Counted from the first letter of the stretch, positions 8,635 to 18,231 are shown. The stretch is DNA of 64,000 nt from Dehalococcoidia bacterium (GCA_022825265.1 JAJDXE010000010.1:310001-374000), one strand, 5' to 3'. A program made the numbers and translations. Notes: generated by a model not told the origin, from the sequence alone.

Positions 8635-11085
8635 GTGGACGCCAAGAGCATCGCCGTCCTCGAGTTCCCCAAGATCATCGAGCGCCTCGCCGCGCTCTGC
8701 GGATCGCCGGGCGGTCGAGCACTTGCCCTCGAACTTGCTCCCAGCGCCGACGCTGACGAAGTCCGCCGCCGACTCGCCGCGACCGCCGAGGCCAAGTCGC
8801 TCGCTCGGCTCAAGCCTCACTTCCGCCTGGGACAGGTGCCCGACATCGCCGCCAACCTGCTCGCCGCCTCCCGAGGCGCCATCCTGTCCGCCGGCGACAT
8901 CCTCGAAATCGCCATCCTGCTCCGCACCGCCCGTCACACCCGCAACCAGATCGCACCTCTCACCCGAGAACTGCCCCAGCTCGCCCGAGTCGCCCAGCGC
9001 ATCGCCGACTTCTCACCCCTCATCCGCGAGATCGAAGCCACGATCGACGAGCGCGGCGAAGTCCCCGACAACGCCTCGCCCGCTCTCGCCGAGGCCCGCG
9101 CCAGCGTCCGCACCGCCCAGGAGCGACTCGAGCGCCAGCTCGAGCGCACCCTCCGACACGCCGTCTCCGAAGGCATCGCCCAGGAATCGCTGATCACCGA
9201 GCGCGACGGACGCTACGTCATCCCGATCAAGGCCGAACTCCGAGGCCAGATGCCCTCGGTCGTCCACGATGTCTCCGCCTCCGGAGCCACGCTGTTCGTC
9301 GAGCCGCTCGCCGTCGTCGAACTCGGCAACCGGTTCCGCGAAGCCCGCCGCGAGGAGCAGCGCGAAGTCGAGCGCATCCTCCGCGCCCTCTGCGAATCGA
9401 TCGGCGCGGAAACCGGCGCCATCCGAGCGGCCGTCCGCTGCCTCTCCCAGATCGATCTCGCCCAAGCCAAGGCCCGTCTCGCCGCCGATCTCGACGCCCC
9501 CCTCCCCGCCGAGTTCGACAACCTCAACTGGATCGTCTCCGGCGATGGCAACGCCGACGCCGACCTCATCCTCCACTCGGCCCGGCATCCCCTGCTCGAC
9601 GCCGACGTGCTCAGCGGCGACGTCGTCCCCATTTCCACCGCCCTCACGGCCGACGCACGCTGCGTCCTGATCACGGGACCCAACACCGGCGGCAAGACCG
9701 TCGCGCTCAAGACCGTCGGACTCCTCTGCCTGATGGCCCAGGCCGGACTCCCCATTCCCGCCGAGACCGGCACCCGCATTCCCGTCTTCGACGACATCTT
9801 CGCCGACATCGGCGACGAGCAGTCCATCGAGCAATCCCTCTCCACCTTCTCCGCCCATATGACCAACATCGTCCGCATCATCGAGTCCGCCGGACCGCGC
9901 ACGCTGGTCCTGCTTGACGAACTCGGCGCCGGCACCGACCCCGCCGAGGGCGCGACCCTCGCCCGTTCCCTGCTGGAGGAACTGCTGGAACTCGACAGCA
10001 TGGTCGTCGCCACCACCCACCACGGCGAGCTCAAGGTGTTCGCCCACGCCACCGATGGCATCGTCAACGCCTCCGCCGAGTTCGACGCCGTCTCGCTCCA
10101 GCCCACCTACCGGCTGCTGATGGGCACCCCCGGACGCTCCAACGCCCTCGCCATCGCCCAGCGACTGGGCATGCCCCAGCGCATCCTCGACCGAGCCCGC
10201 CAAGCCGCCCCAACCGAGACCGCCTCCATGGAGCAGCTCCTCGGAGAACTCCAGCAGGAGCGCGACGCTATCGCTGGACAGGTGCGCGCCGAGCGCATCG
10301 CCCGCGAGGAGGCCGAAGCAATCCGCGCCAGCCTGGCCGAGCGACGCGACGCGATCGAGGCCGAACGCGACGCCGTCCTCGCCCGTGCCGAGCGAGCGAT
10401 GGAGGACGAGCTCGCCGCCTTCCGCCGAAACATCCGCGCCGGTCTCAAGGAGCTCGACCGCCAGCAAACCCGCCAGAACGCGGAAACCCTCGCCGAGCGC
10501 CGCGCCGACGACAGCCGCGACCGGCTGCAGACGGTCCGGCGCGAACGCGCCAACCAACGCCGACGCGCCGCCGCCAGTACAGCCGAGCCGCGGCTCCAGC
10601 CCGATCAACTCAGCGCCGGCGACTTCATCTACCTCCGCGGACTGCCCGAGCCCGGCGAGGTTCTCACCGGCGTCCAGGACGGCGCGCTCGACGTCCAGCT
10701 CGGAGCGCTCCGCACCCGCGTCCGCGTCGAGCAGATCGAGCGTCTGGCTCCCGCCGGCGCGAGAGCTGCCGCAGACTCCGATCGCCCCCTCCGGGGCATG
10801 CACGCGACCGCCGCCAGCATGCCCAAACCGCCCGTCGATCCGGGCTCCAAGATCGATCTCCGAGGCCGGATCACCGACGACGCGCTGCCGATGGTCGACT
10901 CGTTCCTCGATGTCGCCTACCGCGCCGGCCAGAACCGGCTCGAGGTTGTGCACGGCAAGGGCACCGGAGCGCTGCGCCGCGCCGTGCGCGAGATGCTGCG
11001 CAAGCATCCGCTCGTCACGACCTTCGAGAGCGCCGAGCCCAAGCAGGGCGGCGACGGCGTCACCATCGTCACCCTGGTCGGCTGA
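8635..11085 (+). CDS. mutS2: Endonuclease MutS2
   Basis: An 816-aa MutS2-family ATPase with a C-terminal Smr nuclease domain. The family acts on recombination intermediates and collided ribosomes. Seen in order: N-terminal MutS core (LEFPKIIERLAAL), connector and clamp helices, Walker A TGPNTGGKT at about 347, Walker B LVLLDELGAGTDPAEG near 424, a long charged coiled coil, then Smr from about 738 with IDLRG and VVHGKGTGALR. GTG at 8635 is chosen because it directly follows the preceding stop and begins the conserved N-terminus. It is the third gene of the selA run, separated by two bases. Confidence 0.95.
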   Translation: MDAKSIAVLEFPKIIERLAALCGSPGGRALALELAPSADADEVRRRLAATAEAKSLARLKPHFRLGQVPDIAANLLAASRGAILSAGDILEIAILLRTARHTRNQIAPLTRELPQLARVAQRIADFSPLIREIEATIDERGEVPDNASPALAEARASVRTAQERLERQLERTLRHAVSEGIAQESLITERDGRYVIPIKAELRGQMPSVVHDVSASGATLFVEPLAVVELGNRFREARREEQREVERILRALCESIGAETGAIRAAVRCLSQIDLAQAKARLAADLDAPLPAEFDNLNWIVSGDGNADADLILHSARHPLLDADVLSGDVVPISTALTADARCVLITGPNTGGKTVALKTVGLLCLMAQAGLPIPAETGTRIPVFDDIFADIGDEQSIEQSLSTFSAHMTNIVRIIESAGPRTLVLLDELGAGTDPAEGATLARSLLEELLELDSMVVATTHHGELKVFAHATDGIVNASAEFDAVSLQPTYRLLMGTPGRSNALAIAQRLGMPQRILDRARQAAPTETASMEQLLGELQQERDAIAGQVRAERIAREEAEAIRASLAERRDAIEAERDAVLARAERAMEDELAAFRRNIRAGLKELDRQQTRQNAETLAERRADDSRDRLQTVRRERANQRRRAAASTAEPRLQPDQLSAGDFIYLRGLPEPGEVLTGVQDGALDVQLGALRTRVRVEQIERLAPAGARAAADSDRPLRGMHATAASMPKPPVDPGSKIDLRGRITDDALPMVDSFLDVAYRAGQNRLEVVHGKGTGALRRAVREMLRKHPLVTTFESAEPKQGGDGVTIVTLVG

Positions 11086-11097
11086 GAACGGCGCGCC

Positions 11098-11727
11098 ATG
11101 GTCCTGCGACGCATCGCTGAAGCCATCGACCGCCGGCCCAACACCTATCGGGTCCGGCGCAGCATCCTCCAGATCGCCGCCGACGACTTCACCACCCAGC
11201 TGCCCAGGAAAAAAGGCCGCTCCGGCGCCTGGGGCGTGAGCGGCTGGGACGTCTCCAACCTCGCCCACCCCGCCTTCTGGAGCATGGCCCTGCTCAGCCA
11301 GCGACGCCAGCGCTTCGCCATGACCCTGATCGGACAGGTCTACCAGGACCAAGCCGCGGTCCAGCCCTACGTCCAGGAAAAACGAGCCACCGAACAGGTC
11401 CTGCACGGCCTCGAAGGCGTCGACCCCGATTCGCTGGTCGGTTTCGTCGACGCCGCCGTCATGCTCTTCCAACCCCCTGGGTCCAGCGGCGCACCGCTCG
11501 TCCCTGCCGACCAGGCCACCGAAATCATCCGCCTCGCCCTGCTCCGGGGAGCCATGGTCGGAGAACTCCGGCCCGAAGAAACCCGCGAAGCCTGGAACCA
11601 CGCCCATCCCGACCAGGTCGATCGGCACGGCCCCGAGGTCGCCTGGAAGAAAGCCCAGGGCCGAGCCGAGATGCTCTACGAAGGCTGGACCCAGCTCCGC
11701 CGAGGCCAGGGCCGCCGCCTGATTTGA
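11098..11727 (+). CDS. Hypothetical protein downstream of mutS2
   Basis: A 209-aa soluble protein that I do not recognise. It is basic at the N-terminus (MVLRRIAEAIDRRP), has a glycine/tryptophan-rich stretch (GAWGVSGWDVSNLAHPAFW), a predicted helical middle, and ends Arg-rich (QLRRGQGRRLI). No signal peptide or membrane segment is seen. It starts 12 bases after mutS2 and is likely co-transcribed with it. Codon usage matches its neighbours, so it looks like a resident gene rather than an insertion. Confidence 0.65.
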   Translation: MVLRRIAEAIDRRPNTYRVRRSILQIAADDFTTQLPRKKGRSGAWGVSGWDVSNLAHPAFWSMALLSQRRQRFAMTLIGQVYQDQAAVQPYVQEKRATEQVLHGLEGVDPDSLVGFVDAAVMLFQPPGSSGAPLVPADQATEIIRLALLRGAMVGELRPEETREAWNHAHPDQVDRHGPEVAWKKAQGRAEMLYEGWTQLRRGQGRRLI

Positions 11728-11806
11728 TTGCGACTGCCTGTTTTGTAGGCGTGGGCTGCTGGAAAAAACGCTGGGGGTCGTGTGGCCCCCTCCGCGCCTG
11801 CGGCGC

Positions 11807-11827
11807 ACCTCCCCCGGAGGGGGAGGT
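11807..11827. terminator. GC-rich hairpin between convergent genes
   Basis: ACCTCCCCC, three-base loop, GGGGGAGGT: a perfect 9-bp stem 80 bases after the + gene ends at 11727 and 9 bases before the - strand gene ends at 11836. There is no T-tract, but the position suits a shared terminator for convergent transcripts. Confidence 0.45.
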
Positions 11828-11835
11828 CTTGGGGA

Positions 11836-12150
11836 CTATAGGGGGTCGTCGTCCTCTTCGGCGAGTTCCTCTTCGGCCTGGATCTCGGCCTCCAGCGCGG
11901 CTTGGGCCAGCCCGTCTTGCACGCCCCGCATGTAGGCGCGCGATTCGGCTCCCACGTCGATGACCACCTGGACCTGGGCCTCGTCGATGTTGAGTTCGCG
12001 CTTGACCTCGAGATGGCGCTCGTTGAGCGGTGAGAGCTCGCGCACGAGGGCGACCAGGGCGCGGACGCGGACGTAGCCGGGCTCGCCCTGGTCCATGGCC
12101 ACCTTCGCGGTCTGGTTCATCACGGTCTCGTAGTTCACGGAAAACGACAT
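11836..12150 (-). CDS. Small acidic hypothetical protein
   Basis: A 104-aa protein that I do not recognise. The start MSFSVNYETVMNQ (12150) is preferred; an open extension upstream is low-complexity. The middle reads like an alternating beta/alpha domain (GYVRVRALVALVRELSPLN, VQVVIDVGAESRAYMRG), and the C-terminus is very acidic (EEELAEEDDDPL). No signal peptide or membrane segment. It is divergent from rarA, with a palindromic repeat between them. Confidence 0.55.
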   Translation of the reverse strand: MSFSVNYETVMNQTAKVAMDQGEPGYVRVRALVALVRELSPLNERHLEVKRELNIDEAQVQVVIDVGAESRAYMRGVQDGLAQAALEAEIQAEEELAEEDDDPL

Positions 12151-12222
12151 GTTGACGGAGGCGCGAGCGGGGGTTGGCAGTGAGAATGCGGTCGGAGTTG
12201 CAAGCGGGGCGTGGTGCCCTAG

Positions 12223-12243
12223 GCCCCGTGTCAAGCACGGGGC
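12223..12243. repeat. Palindrome upstream of rarA
   Basis: Stem GCCCCGTG (12223-12230), loop TCAAG, stem CACGGGGC (12236-12243). The flanking sequence GGGGCATCGGAGGG occurs twice nearby. It lies in the divergent gap between the small acidic protein gene and rarA, and resembles dispersed REP-like palindromes of GC-rich bacteria. Confidence 0.45.
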
Positions 12244-12311
12244 ATCGGAGGGGCAGGCGAGCGTGGGGCATCGGAGGGAGTGGGGCGTTCGTTGGGAGTT
12301 ACCCTCAGGCT

Positions 12312-13619
12312 ATGGCCAGATCTCGACCCGACCTGGGTATGTCCGGTTCGCGGAGCATGTTCGACGACTCGCAGGCGGTCGATCGCTCGGCGCCGCTGGC
12401 AGCTCGGATGCGTCCGCGGACGCTGGATGAGATCGTGGGGCAGGCGCACCTGGTCGGGCCGGACGCGCCGCTGCGACGGGCGATCGAGGTCGATTCTCCG
12501 CCGTCCTGCATCCTCTGGGGACCACCGGGCAGCGGCAAGACCTCCATCGCCCAGGTCATCGCCCGGATCACCAACGCCCGCTTCGCCACCCTCTCGGCCG
12601 TCTCCTCGGGCGTCGCCGACCTGCGCAAGGTGATCGCCGCCGCCGAGGCCGGCCGCCGCGACGGCCTGGCCCGCACCATGCTCTTTATCGACGAGATCCA
12701 CCGGTTCAACAAGGCCCAGCAGGACGCCGTCCTCCATGCCGTCGAGGACGGCACGATCACCCTGATCGGCGCAACCACTGAAAACCCGTCCTTCGAGGTC
12801 GTCGCCCCGCTGCTCAGCCGAGCCCGGGTGTTCAAGCTCGAACCGCTCGACCACGACGAGGTCAAGGCCCTCCTCATCCGAGCCCTGAACGACGCCGAGC
12901 GAGGTCTTGCTCCCGATCCGCCGCTGGTCGATCCCGAAGCCATCGACGCCCTCGCGACCTACGGCGCGGGCGACGCCCGGGTCGCCCTCAACGCGCTCGA
13001 GGCCGCCGTCCGCGACGCCCGCTCCCAGGGTGGACGCGTCAGCGTCGAGGTCGTCGAAACCGTCGCCCAGCGCGCCCTGCCCTACGACAAGGGCGGCGAC
13101 TCGCACTACGACACCATTTCCGCCTTCATCAAATCCGTGCGCGGCTCCGACCCCGACGCCGCCGTCTACTGGCTGGCGCGGATGCTCGAAGCTGGCGAGG
13201 ATCCCATGTTCGTCGCCCGGCGCATCGTCATCCTCGCGGCCGAGGACATCGGCCTCGCCGACCCTCAGGCCCTGCCGGTCGCGGTCGCCGCGCAGCAGGC
13301 CACTCACCTGATCGGCATGCCCGAGTGCAGCCTCGTCCTCTCCGAGGCCGCCATCTACCTGGCCCGCGCGCCGAAGAGCAACTCCGCCATGCAGGCCTAC
13401 AGCGCCGCCAGTTCCGTTGTCCGCGAGCGCGGCGCGCTCAACGTCCCGCTCCATCTCCGCAACGCCGCCACCGGACTGATGGCCGCCCACGGCTACGGAC
13501 GCGACTACCAATACGCTCACGACTACGAAGGCGCCGTCGCCCCCGACCAGACCCACCTGCCCGAAGAGATCAAAGACGCCGTGTTCTACACCCCAACCGA
13601 GCGGGACATCGTCCAGTGA
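12312..13619 (+). CDS. rarA: Replication-associated recombination protein A (AAA+ ATPase)
   Basis: RarA/MgsA-family clamp-loader-like ATPase that acts at stalled replication forks. The N-terminus has PLAARMRPRTLDEIVGQAHL, Walker A is LWGPPGSGKTS (about 68-78), Walker B is LFIDEIHRFNKAQQDAVL, and a sensor segment reads IGATTENPSFEV. The C-terminal tetramerisation region includes YDTISAFIKSVRGSDPDAA and ends with the family signature of proline-rich and basic residues. Start choice is uncertain: 12312 gives 435 aa, and ATGs at 12339 and 12357 are also in frame. The stop overlaps the start of the next gene in a GTGA. Confidence 0.93.
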   Translation: MARSRPDLGMSGSRSMFDDSQAVDRSAPLAARMRPRTLDEIVGQAHLVGPDAPLRRAIEVDSPPSCILWGPPGSGKTSIAQVIARITNARFATLSAVSSGVADLRKVIAAAEAGRRDGLARTMLFIDEIHRFNKAQQDAVLHAVEDGTITLIGATTENPSFEVVAPLLSRARVFKLEPLDHDEVKALLIRALNDAERGLAPDPPLVDPEAIDALATYGAGDARVALNALEAAVRDARSQGGRVSVEVVETVAQRALPYDKGGDSHYDTISAFIKSVRGSDPDAAVYWLARMLEAGEDPMFVARRIVILAAEDIGLADPQALPVAVAAQQATHLIGMPECSLVLSEAAIYLARAPKSNSAMQAYSAASSVVRERGALNVPLHLRNAATGLMAAHGYGRDYQYAHDYEGAVAPDQTHLPEEIKDAVFYTPTERDIVQ

Positions 13620-13957
13620 AGCCCCGTCAGGCCTTCGAGGGCGTCACCGCCGACGCGATCACCGCGATCGCGGCCCTCTTCGACAGCGAGGCTGCCCGCC
13701 AAGCATTCGATCTGCCCAACGACGACCAGGGAGTCTGGGAGGTCCACTACCGGGCCGAAACCGGCAACATCCGGGTCCTCCTCTGGCCCGCCATCAACCG
13801 GATCGACGTGACCGTTGGCCCCCACATGTGGGTCGTCAAGGGAGTGCGGGAAGTCGAGGTGATTGAGGAGCTGGAGTTGATCGCCCGCTTTGGAGCGGAC
13901 GGGGTGCTGACGGTCGCGCTCAACGGCCAAGTGGTGTTGAGCGCGACTTCCTCTTGA
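13616..13957 (+). CDS. Hypothetical protein translationally coupled to rarA
   Basis: A 113-aa protein starting at a GTG that overlaps the rarA stop by four bases. Not recognised. It is rich in predicted beta strands (WEVHYRAETGNIRVLLWP, INRIDVTVGPHMWVVKG, VLTVALNGQVVLSA) and has no signal peptide. The tight coupling suggests co-expression with rarA; a functional link is not shown. It is followed directly by a palindrome shared with the convergent Nudix gene. Confidence 0.6.
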   Translation: MKPRQAFEGVTADAITAIAALFDSEAARQAFDLPNDDQGVWEVHYRAETGNIRVLLWPAINRIDVTVGPHMWVVKGVREVEVIEELELIARFGADGVLTVALNGQVVLSATSS

Positions 13958-13978
13958 CCCTCGCCCTCAGGGAGAGGG
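13958..13978. terminator. Palindrome between convergent genes
   Basis: CCCTCGCCCT, one base, AGGGAGAGGG: a 10-bp stem with one mismatch, nearly the same as the perfect copy at 3441-3462. It starts one base after the + strand stop and overlaps the last codons of the convergent Nudix gene. A shared bidirectional terminator is likely from position. Confidence 0.45.
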
Positions 13979-14587
13979 GATCGGGAGGCCGCGCAGGCGG
14001 GAGAGGTCGTCGAGGAAGCGGCCCAGCATGGTCGCCGTCGCGCCGAAGATGCGGTGTCCCTCGTACCAGTACTCCCGCATCCGGTAGACCTCGCCGTCGC
14101 GCTCTCGGACCTCAAAGGCAATGTTCGCCGGGTCCAGCAGGTGCGACAGCGACGGCGTGATGATCTCGCCCACCTCAATCGCCAGGGGACGGAACGGGTA
14201 CGGCGCCCGATCGATCAGGCCCACGTAGGGCGTGACGTGAAAGTCCGACATCGTCCGGTAGTGCGACTGCTCCGCCAGCACCTCGACATGCTCCGCCCGC
14301 AGCCCGACTTCCTCGTCCGCCTCGCGCAGCGCGGCCGCCATTGGATGCTCGTCAATCGAGTCCAGCGCCCCGCCGGGAAACGAAATCTCGCCCTTGTGGT
14401 GCTCAACCTCGTGCGAGCGCACCGTCAGCACGACCTCGGGATCGTCGTAGGGCAGCAGCGCGATCAAGACCGCCGCCCGCCAGCGCCCGATGTCGGGCGG
14501 CAGCGTCTGAATGTCGTGACTCGCCGCCGCCTCGCGCGCTTCCTTAATCGCCGCCGCCTCGTGCTCCCGATCCACGTAGTCGGTCAT
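13967..14587 (-). CDS. Nudix hydrolase, CoA-pyrophosphatase-like
   Basis: A 206-aa Nudix protein. The Nudix box is clear: GGALDSIDEHPMAAALREAD continuing EEVGL, matching GX5EX7REUXEEXGU. Upstream, EVVLTVRSHEVEHHKGEISF followed by PGG is the arrangement typical of coenzyme A diphosphatases (NudL/YeaB group). It would cleave CoA or a related nucleoside diphosphate derivative; the substrate is inferred. The start codon abuts the stop codon of the DinB-like gene upstream, so the two genes form a unit. Confidence 0.85.
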   Translation of the reverse strand: MTDYVDREHEAAAIKEAREAAASHDIQTLPPDIGRWRAAVLIALLPYDDPEVVLTVRSHEVEHHKGEISFPGGALDSIDEHPMAAALREADEEVGLRAEHVEVLAEQSHYRTMSDFHVTPYVGLIDRAPYPFRPLAIEVGEIITPSLSHLLDPANIAFEVRERDGEVYRMREYWYEGHRIFGATATMLGRFLDDLSRLRGLPIPSP

Positions 14588-15112
14588 CTAGTGAGTCCCC
14601 TGGGCCGCCATCACGGTCGGCATGCCCTGCATCCCGCGCAGCGTGTTGATCTCGCCGCGATGCCCGTTGAAGTGGCCCATCATGTGCAGCGAGATCGCCT
14701 CGCCGACGCTCTCGGTTCCGTTCCGCGCCGGAATCTCGCGCTCCAGGTCCGCATCCGAGGCATTGGCCAGGAACTCCGCCGTGCGCTCAAAGACCGCATC
14801 CTGGTAACCGGCCAGCGCCGACACGTCGGAGACATGGATCCCCTGCGCGTCGTCGTCAGACATGTTGGTGCCGAAGCCGTCGAACGGCAGGCCCGTCTTG
14901 GCCGCCCAGTCCTCGCTCCAGACCGGCTCCTGGCCCGTGATCCGGCTCATGATCAGGTCCTCGACCCGCGATGTGTGCCACAGGCACCAGGCGATCGAGT
15001 GGCTGCCCGAATCGGGCACGAAGTGCAGTTGCTCGTCCGTCCCGTTACGGGCGTCCTTCAGTGCGGCGTGCGTAAACGCCAGGCTGCGCTCGATGAATCC
15101 GACGGTGCTCAT
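14588..15112 (-). CDS. DinB-superfamily protein
   Basis: A 174-aa four-helix-bundle protein of the DinB/YfiT type. It shows three spaced His residues typical of the metal site: SHSIAWCLWHTSRVED, and near the end SLHMMGHFNGHRGEIN. Family members include thiol-dependent transferases and proteins of unknown function. The start at 15112 is an ATG giving MSTVGFIERSL. The stop is immediately followed by the Nudix start. A second DinB-type gene lies at 59228-59770. Confidence 0.75.
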   Translation of the reverse strand: MSTVGFIERSLAFTHAALKDARNGTDEQLHFVPDSGSHSIAWCLWHTSRVEDLIMSRITGQEPVWSEDWAAKTGLPFDGFGTNMSDDDAQGIHVSDVSALAGYQDAVFERTAEFLANASDADLEREIPARNGTESVGEAISLHMMGHFNGHRGEINTLRGMQGMPTVMAAQGTH

Positions 15113-15186
15113 AAGAATCCTCTGTGTTGCGTATGGCTCACCGCGAGTCTAGGACCGCCAACCGAGCCGCGAAAGCGCCGCCCCTG

Positions 15187-18100
15187 CTAGTCGTCCTGGG
15201 GATAGAGCACCACGCGGACGAAGCGATCCATGTCGAGGTATCGACGCGCGGCTGCTGCGACCTCTGCCAGGGTCAACTCGTCCAGTCGCACCTCGAACTG
15301 CGCGACATCCTCGAACAGATCGCCGCGCTGCCGCGTGTCGCTGATCCGGTTGAGCCAGAAGCTGTTCTCTCGCAAGGCTTCTTCCCGATTGGTGCGCAAC
15401 AGTTCCTTGACCGTGTCCAGGTAGTTCTGCTCGCCGCCATCGCGCAGCCAGTCCATCTCGCCCTGGACGGCGCCCAATAGTTCCTGCACCCGCTCCGGGT
15501 CGCTGCCAAAGATGACCCAGAACAGGTAGCTCGCATCCGGCAACGCGGTCGCCCGCGTGCCTACCCCGATGGCGTAGGTGCCGCCCAGTTGCTCGCGCAC
15601 CGTCTCACGCAAGCGAATCTGCAACACCTCCCCGGCCACCGTCAGCGCCAGCGATTCGTCGCGGCTCCAGTCCATCTCGCCCGAGAAGACCCAGACGGTA
15701 TTGCTCCGAGGCTCGATCCCGATCCGAACATCCTCATCGATCACGCCCTGCGGTCGGTTGGCGTTGATGTTCTCCCAGTTCTCGATCCGTCCATCGGACG
15801 GCAGGCTGGCGAGGTAAGTCTCTGCCAACGAGCGAAGCTCGTCCCAATCGAACGCTCCGACGAAGACGAAGGTTGAGTCGCCGATGTCCGCAAAGCGGTC
15901 TGCGTAGACGGCCTCGGCCGTCGCGAAGTCAAGTTCATCAACCACCTCGACCGACAACGGCCGACGGCGCAAGTGACTCCCGCTCAGCAAGGTGTTTACG
16001 CGGTCAAACAGCACTGCATCAGGCTGGCTCGGTCGAACCTCCGCCTGGCTGCGCAGGCCGGCCTCAAAGGTCGAGTAGAAGTCCGCATCAAAGCGCGGCT
16101 GCGTCGCGTACAGGTAACTCAGCTGGAACAACGTCTCCAGGTCCTGCGGCGATGCACTGCCCTGGAGTCCTTCAAACAGCTCGCCAATGTACGGAGACAC
16201 CGACACTCGCTTACCCGCAAGCAGCTTGTCCAAGGCCACACTGTCGTGCAGCCCCACGCCGCTCCCCGCAGCAATCTCGGCCGCAAACGACGCCGAGACG
16301 AAGTCCTCGTCACCGACGAGCGAGTGACCGCCAGGACTGAACGAAACGAAGCTCACCTCGTCGTCCTTGAAGTCGGTCTGCTTGGCAATCACGGTGACGC
16401 CGTTGGACAAGGTCCACTCGACCGCGTCAATCGACTCAATCTGCTTCTCCGACACGATGCCCCCCGCAGTCGGGATGTGCGCCAGCAGCGGCAGATCGTC
16501 GAAGGTGTCGGCGTACGCCTCAACCACCATCGCGCCGGCATTGTCGAGTTGGAACTGCAACGCTGCCGCCAGTTCCTCGCCGCCGCTCGGATCGATCTCC
16601 TCAGGTCCAAGGACCAGCAGCACCGTGTTGCCAGGCTCGATCCACGACTGCGCCAGCGCGTCGACTTCCTCCAGCGAGATCAGAGGCAGCACCCGCTGGT
16701 ACAGGTCCCACTGCGCCTCAGGACCCGGCGCCGGCGTTCCGTTCAGGAAGTAGTTCCTGAACCGCTGCGCCACTTGCGTCGATTCAATCTGATCGCGCTC
16801 GGTGTACTGGCGCTCGGCCGAGCTCAGCAGGTTGGCCTGTTCGCGTTCCAGCTCGCCCGCAGTAAATCCATGTTGTCCGGCGCGCTGCAACTCCTCCAGC
16901 AACGCCTCGAATCCAATCTCGACCCCGTCCGGTTCGGTCACGATTGTGAAGGTCAGGATGTCCAGCGGATCGACAAACTGGCCGCGTCCGCTGCCCGACC
17001 AGAGCCACGGCGCATTGGCCTGCCGGCCCCGCTCGAACAGCCGCGCGTTGAGCATCATGAAGGCCAGATCTTCCGCGACCGTGCGGCGGAATCGGGCCAG
17101 GTCCCGACCGCTCTCCGGCGCCAGCTTGCGAACCAGGGTGACCTGGGTCCCGGGCGCCTCCGGATCGGTGAACACGTCCACCAGCGCCGCCTCGTTGTCG
17201 GGCACTTCGTAGCTGGGACGGTCGGTTGGCTCCTCAAGCACTGCGCTCTCGTAGGGAGACTCGCCCTCGGGCGGCGGAGCGAAGTGCTGCTTGATCTTCT
17301 CCTCGATCAGGTCGGCGTCAAAGTCGCCAACCGCGACCACCGCCATCAGGTCCGGCCGATACCAACGCTCGTAGTAGGCGCGGAGCTGCTCGACTGGTGC
17401 GTTCTCGATCACCTCAGGCAGCCCGAGCACATCTCGGCCGGCGTAGTGCGATGAGCCAAAGAGCAGCGGGTTCAGGTTTCTGAAGAACCGCGTGTCGAAT
17501 CCCTGGTAGAGCCGCCACTCCTCCAGGATCACGCCGCGCTCCAGATCGACCTCTTCGGGCTCAAACGAAATCGCGAACGCCCAGTCGCTGAGAATCTGGA
17601 AGGCCGTCTCGAGCACTTCGGGATCGTCGGTCGGGATCTCCAGCCAGTAGACCGTGTAGTCAAAGCTCGTCCCGGCATTCAGGTCGGGACCGAAACTGCT
17701 GCCCAGCGACTCCAGGTAGTTGACGATCTCCTGCTTGGCGAATCGCACCGTGCCATTGAAGGCCATGTGCTCGACGAAGTGCGCCAGACCGCGCTGCTCT
17801 TCCTCTTCGAGGATCGATCCAGCCCTGACCACTAACGACAACTGAGCCCGAGCCGGCGGCTCCACGTTCTGTCGGATGAAGTACGTCAGTCCGTTGCTCA
17901 ACTCGCCCTGGACCGCGTCCGGGTCGAAGGGCAACAGTTCATCAGGATTCCAATCGGCGACCTCGGCCTCCGATTCGTCGACAGCTTCTTCCTCAGCGGC
18001 CGCTTCTTCCGCCTCCTGCGCAGCCTCGTCTTGCTGTTGAGCCGCCTGAGCCTGCGCAGTCTCCTGTTCTTCCTGCGCTGCAACAGACTCCGCCTTGGGC

Positions 18101-18231
18101 TGAGCACGCTGCGCTGCCTGCTCAGCAGTGGTCGCCGATTCCTCGCTCGCAGGCGGCGGGCCATCATCCGAGCAAGCCAGCCAGGCCAGCGAGAACAGAA
18201 CGAGACAAGCAACGGTCAATGCAGCCTTCAT
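15187..18231 (-). CDS. M16-family zinc metallopeptidase, predicted lipoprotein
   Basis: A 1014-aa two-module M16 (pitrilysin/insulinase) peptidase. The N-terminus MKAALTVACLVLFSLAWLAC looks like a lipoprotein signal with Cys at 20, although the lipobox is not canonical. Residues about 25-100 are a Glu/Ala/Gln-rich spacer. The inverted zinc motif HFVEH is at about 150 (GLAHFVEHMAFNGT), with the third ligand Glu in LERGVILEEW. The second M16 module, from about 580, lacks the motif, as usual. It is probably exported and tethered outside the membrane, degrading peptides. Start 18231 is chosen over an upstream frame because the signal begins there. Confidence 0.88.
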   Translation of the reverse strand: MKAALTVACLVLFSLAWLACSDDGPPPASEESATTAEQAAQRAQPKAESVAAQEEQETAQAQAAQQQDEAAQEAEEAAAEEEAVDESEAEVADWNPDELLPFDPDAVQGELSNGLTYFIRQNVEPPARAQLSLVVRAGSILEEEEQRGLAHFVEHMAFNGTVRFAKQEIVNYLESLGSSFGPDLNAGTSFDYTVYWLEIPTDDPEVLETAFQILSDWAFAISFEPEEVDLERGVILEEWRLYQGFDTRFFRNLNPLLFGSSHYAGRDVLGLPEVIENAPVEQLRAYYERWYRPDLMAVVAVGDFDADLIEEKIKQHFAPPPEGESPYESAVLEEPTDRPSYEVPDNEAALVDVFTDPEAPGTQVTLVRKLAPESGRDLARFRRTVAEDLAFMMLNARLFERGRQANAPWLWSGSGRGQFVDPLDILTFTIVTEPDGVEIGFEALLEELQRAGQHGFTAGELEREQANLLSSAERQYTERDQIESTQVAQRFRNYFLNGTPAPGPEAQWDLYQRVLPLISLEEVDALAQSWIEPGNTVLLVLGPEEIDPSGGEELAAALQFQLDNAGAMVVEAYADTFDDLPLLAHIPTAGGIVSEKQIESIDAVEWTLSNGVTVIAKQTDFKDDEVSFVSFSPGGHSLVGDEDFVSASFAAEIAAGSGVGLHDSVALDKLLAGKRVSVSPYIGELFEGLQGSASPQDLETLFQLSYLYATQPRFDADFYSTFEAGLRSQAEVRPSQPDAVLFDRVNTLLSGSHLRRRPLSVEVVDELDFATAEAVYADRFADIGDSTFVFVGAFDWDELRSLAETYLASLPSDGRIENWENINANRPQGVIDEDVRIGIEPRSNTVWVFSGEMDWSRDESLALTVAGEVLQIRLRETVREQLGGTYAIGVGTRATALPDASYLFWVIFGSDPERVQELLGAVQGEMDWLRDGGEQNYLDTVKELLRTNREEALRENSFWLNRISDTRQRGDLFEDVAQFEVRLDELTLAEVAAAARRYLDMDRFVRVVLYPQDD

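Noticed and set aside
9013..11808. A 931-codon open frame antisense to mutS2
   Set aside because: It mirrors mutS2, has an amino-acid composition typical of GC-rich shadow frames (Gly, Asp, Val, Glu), and shows no motifs.
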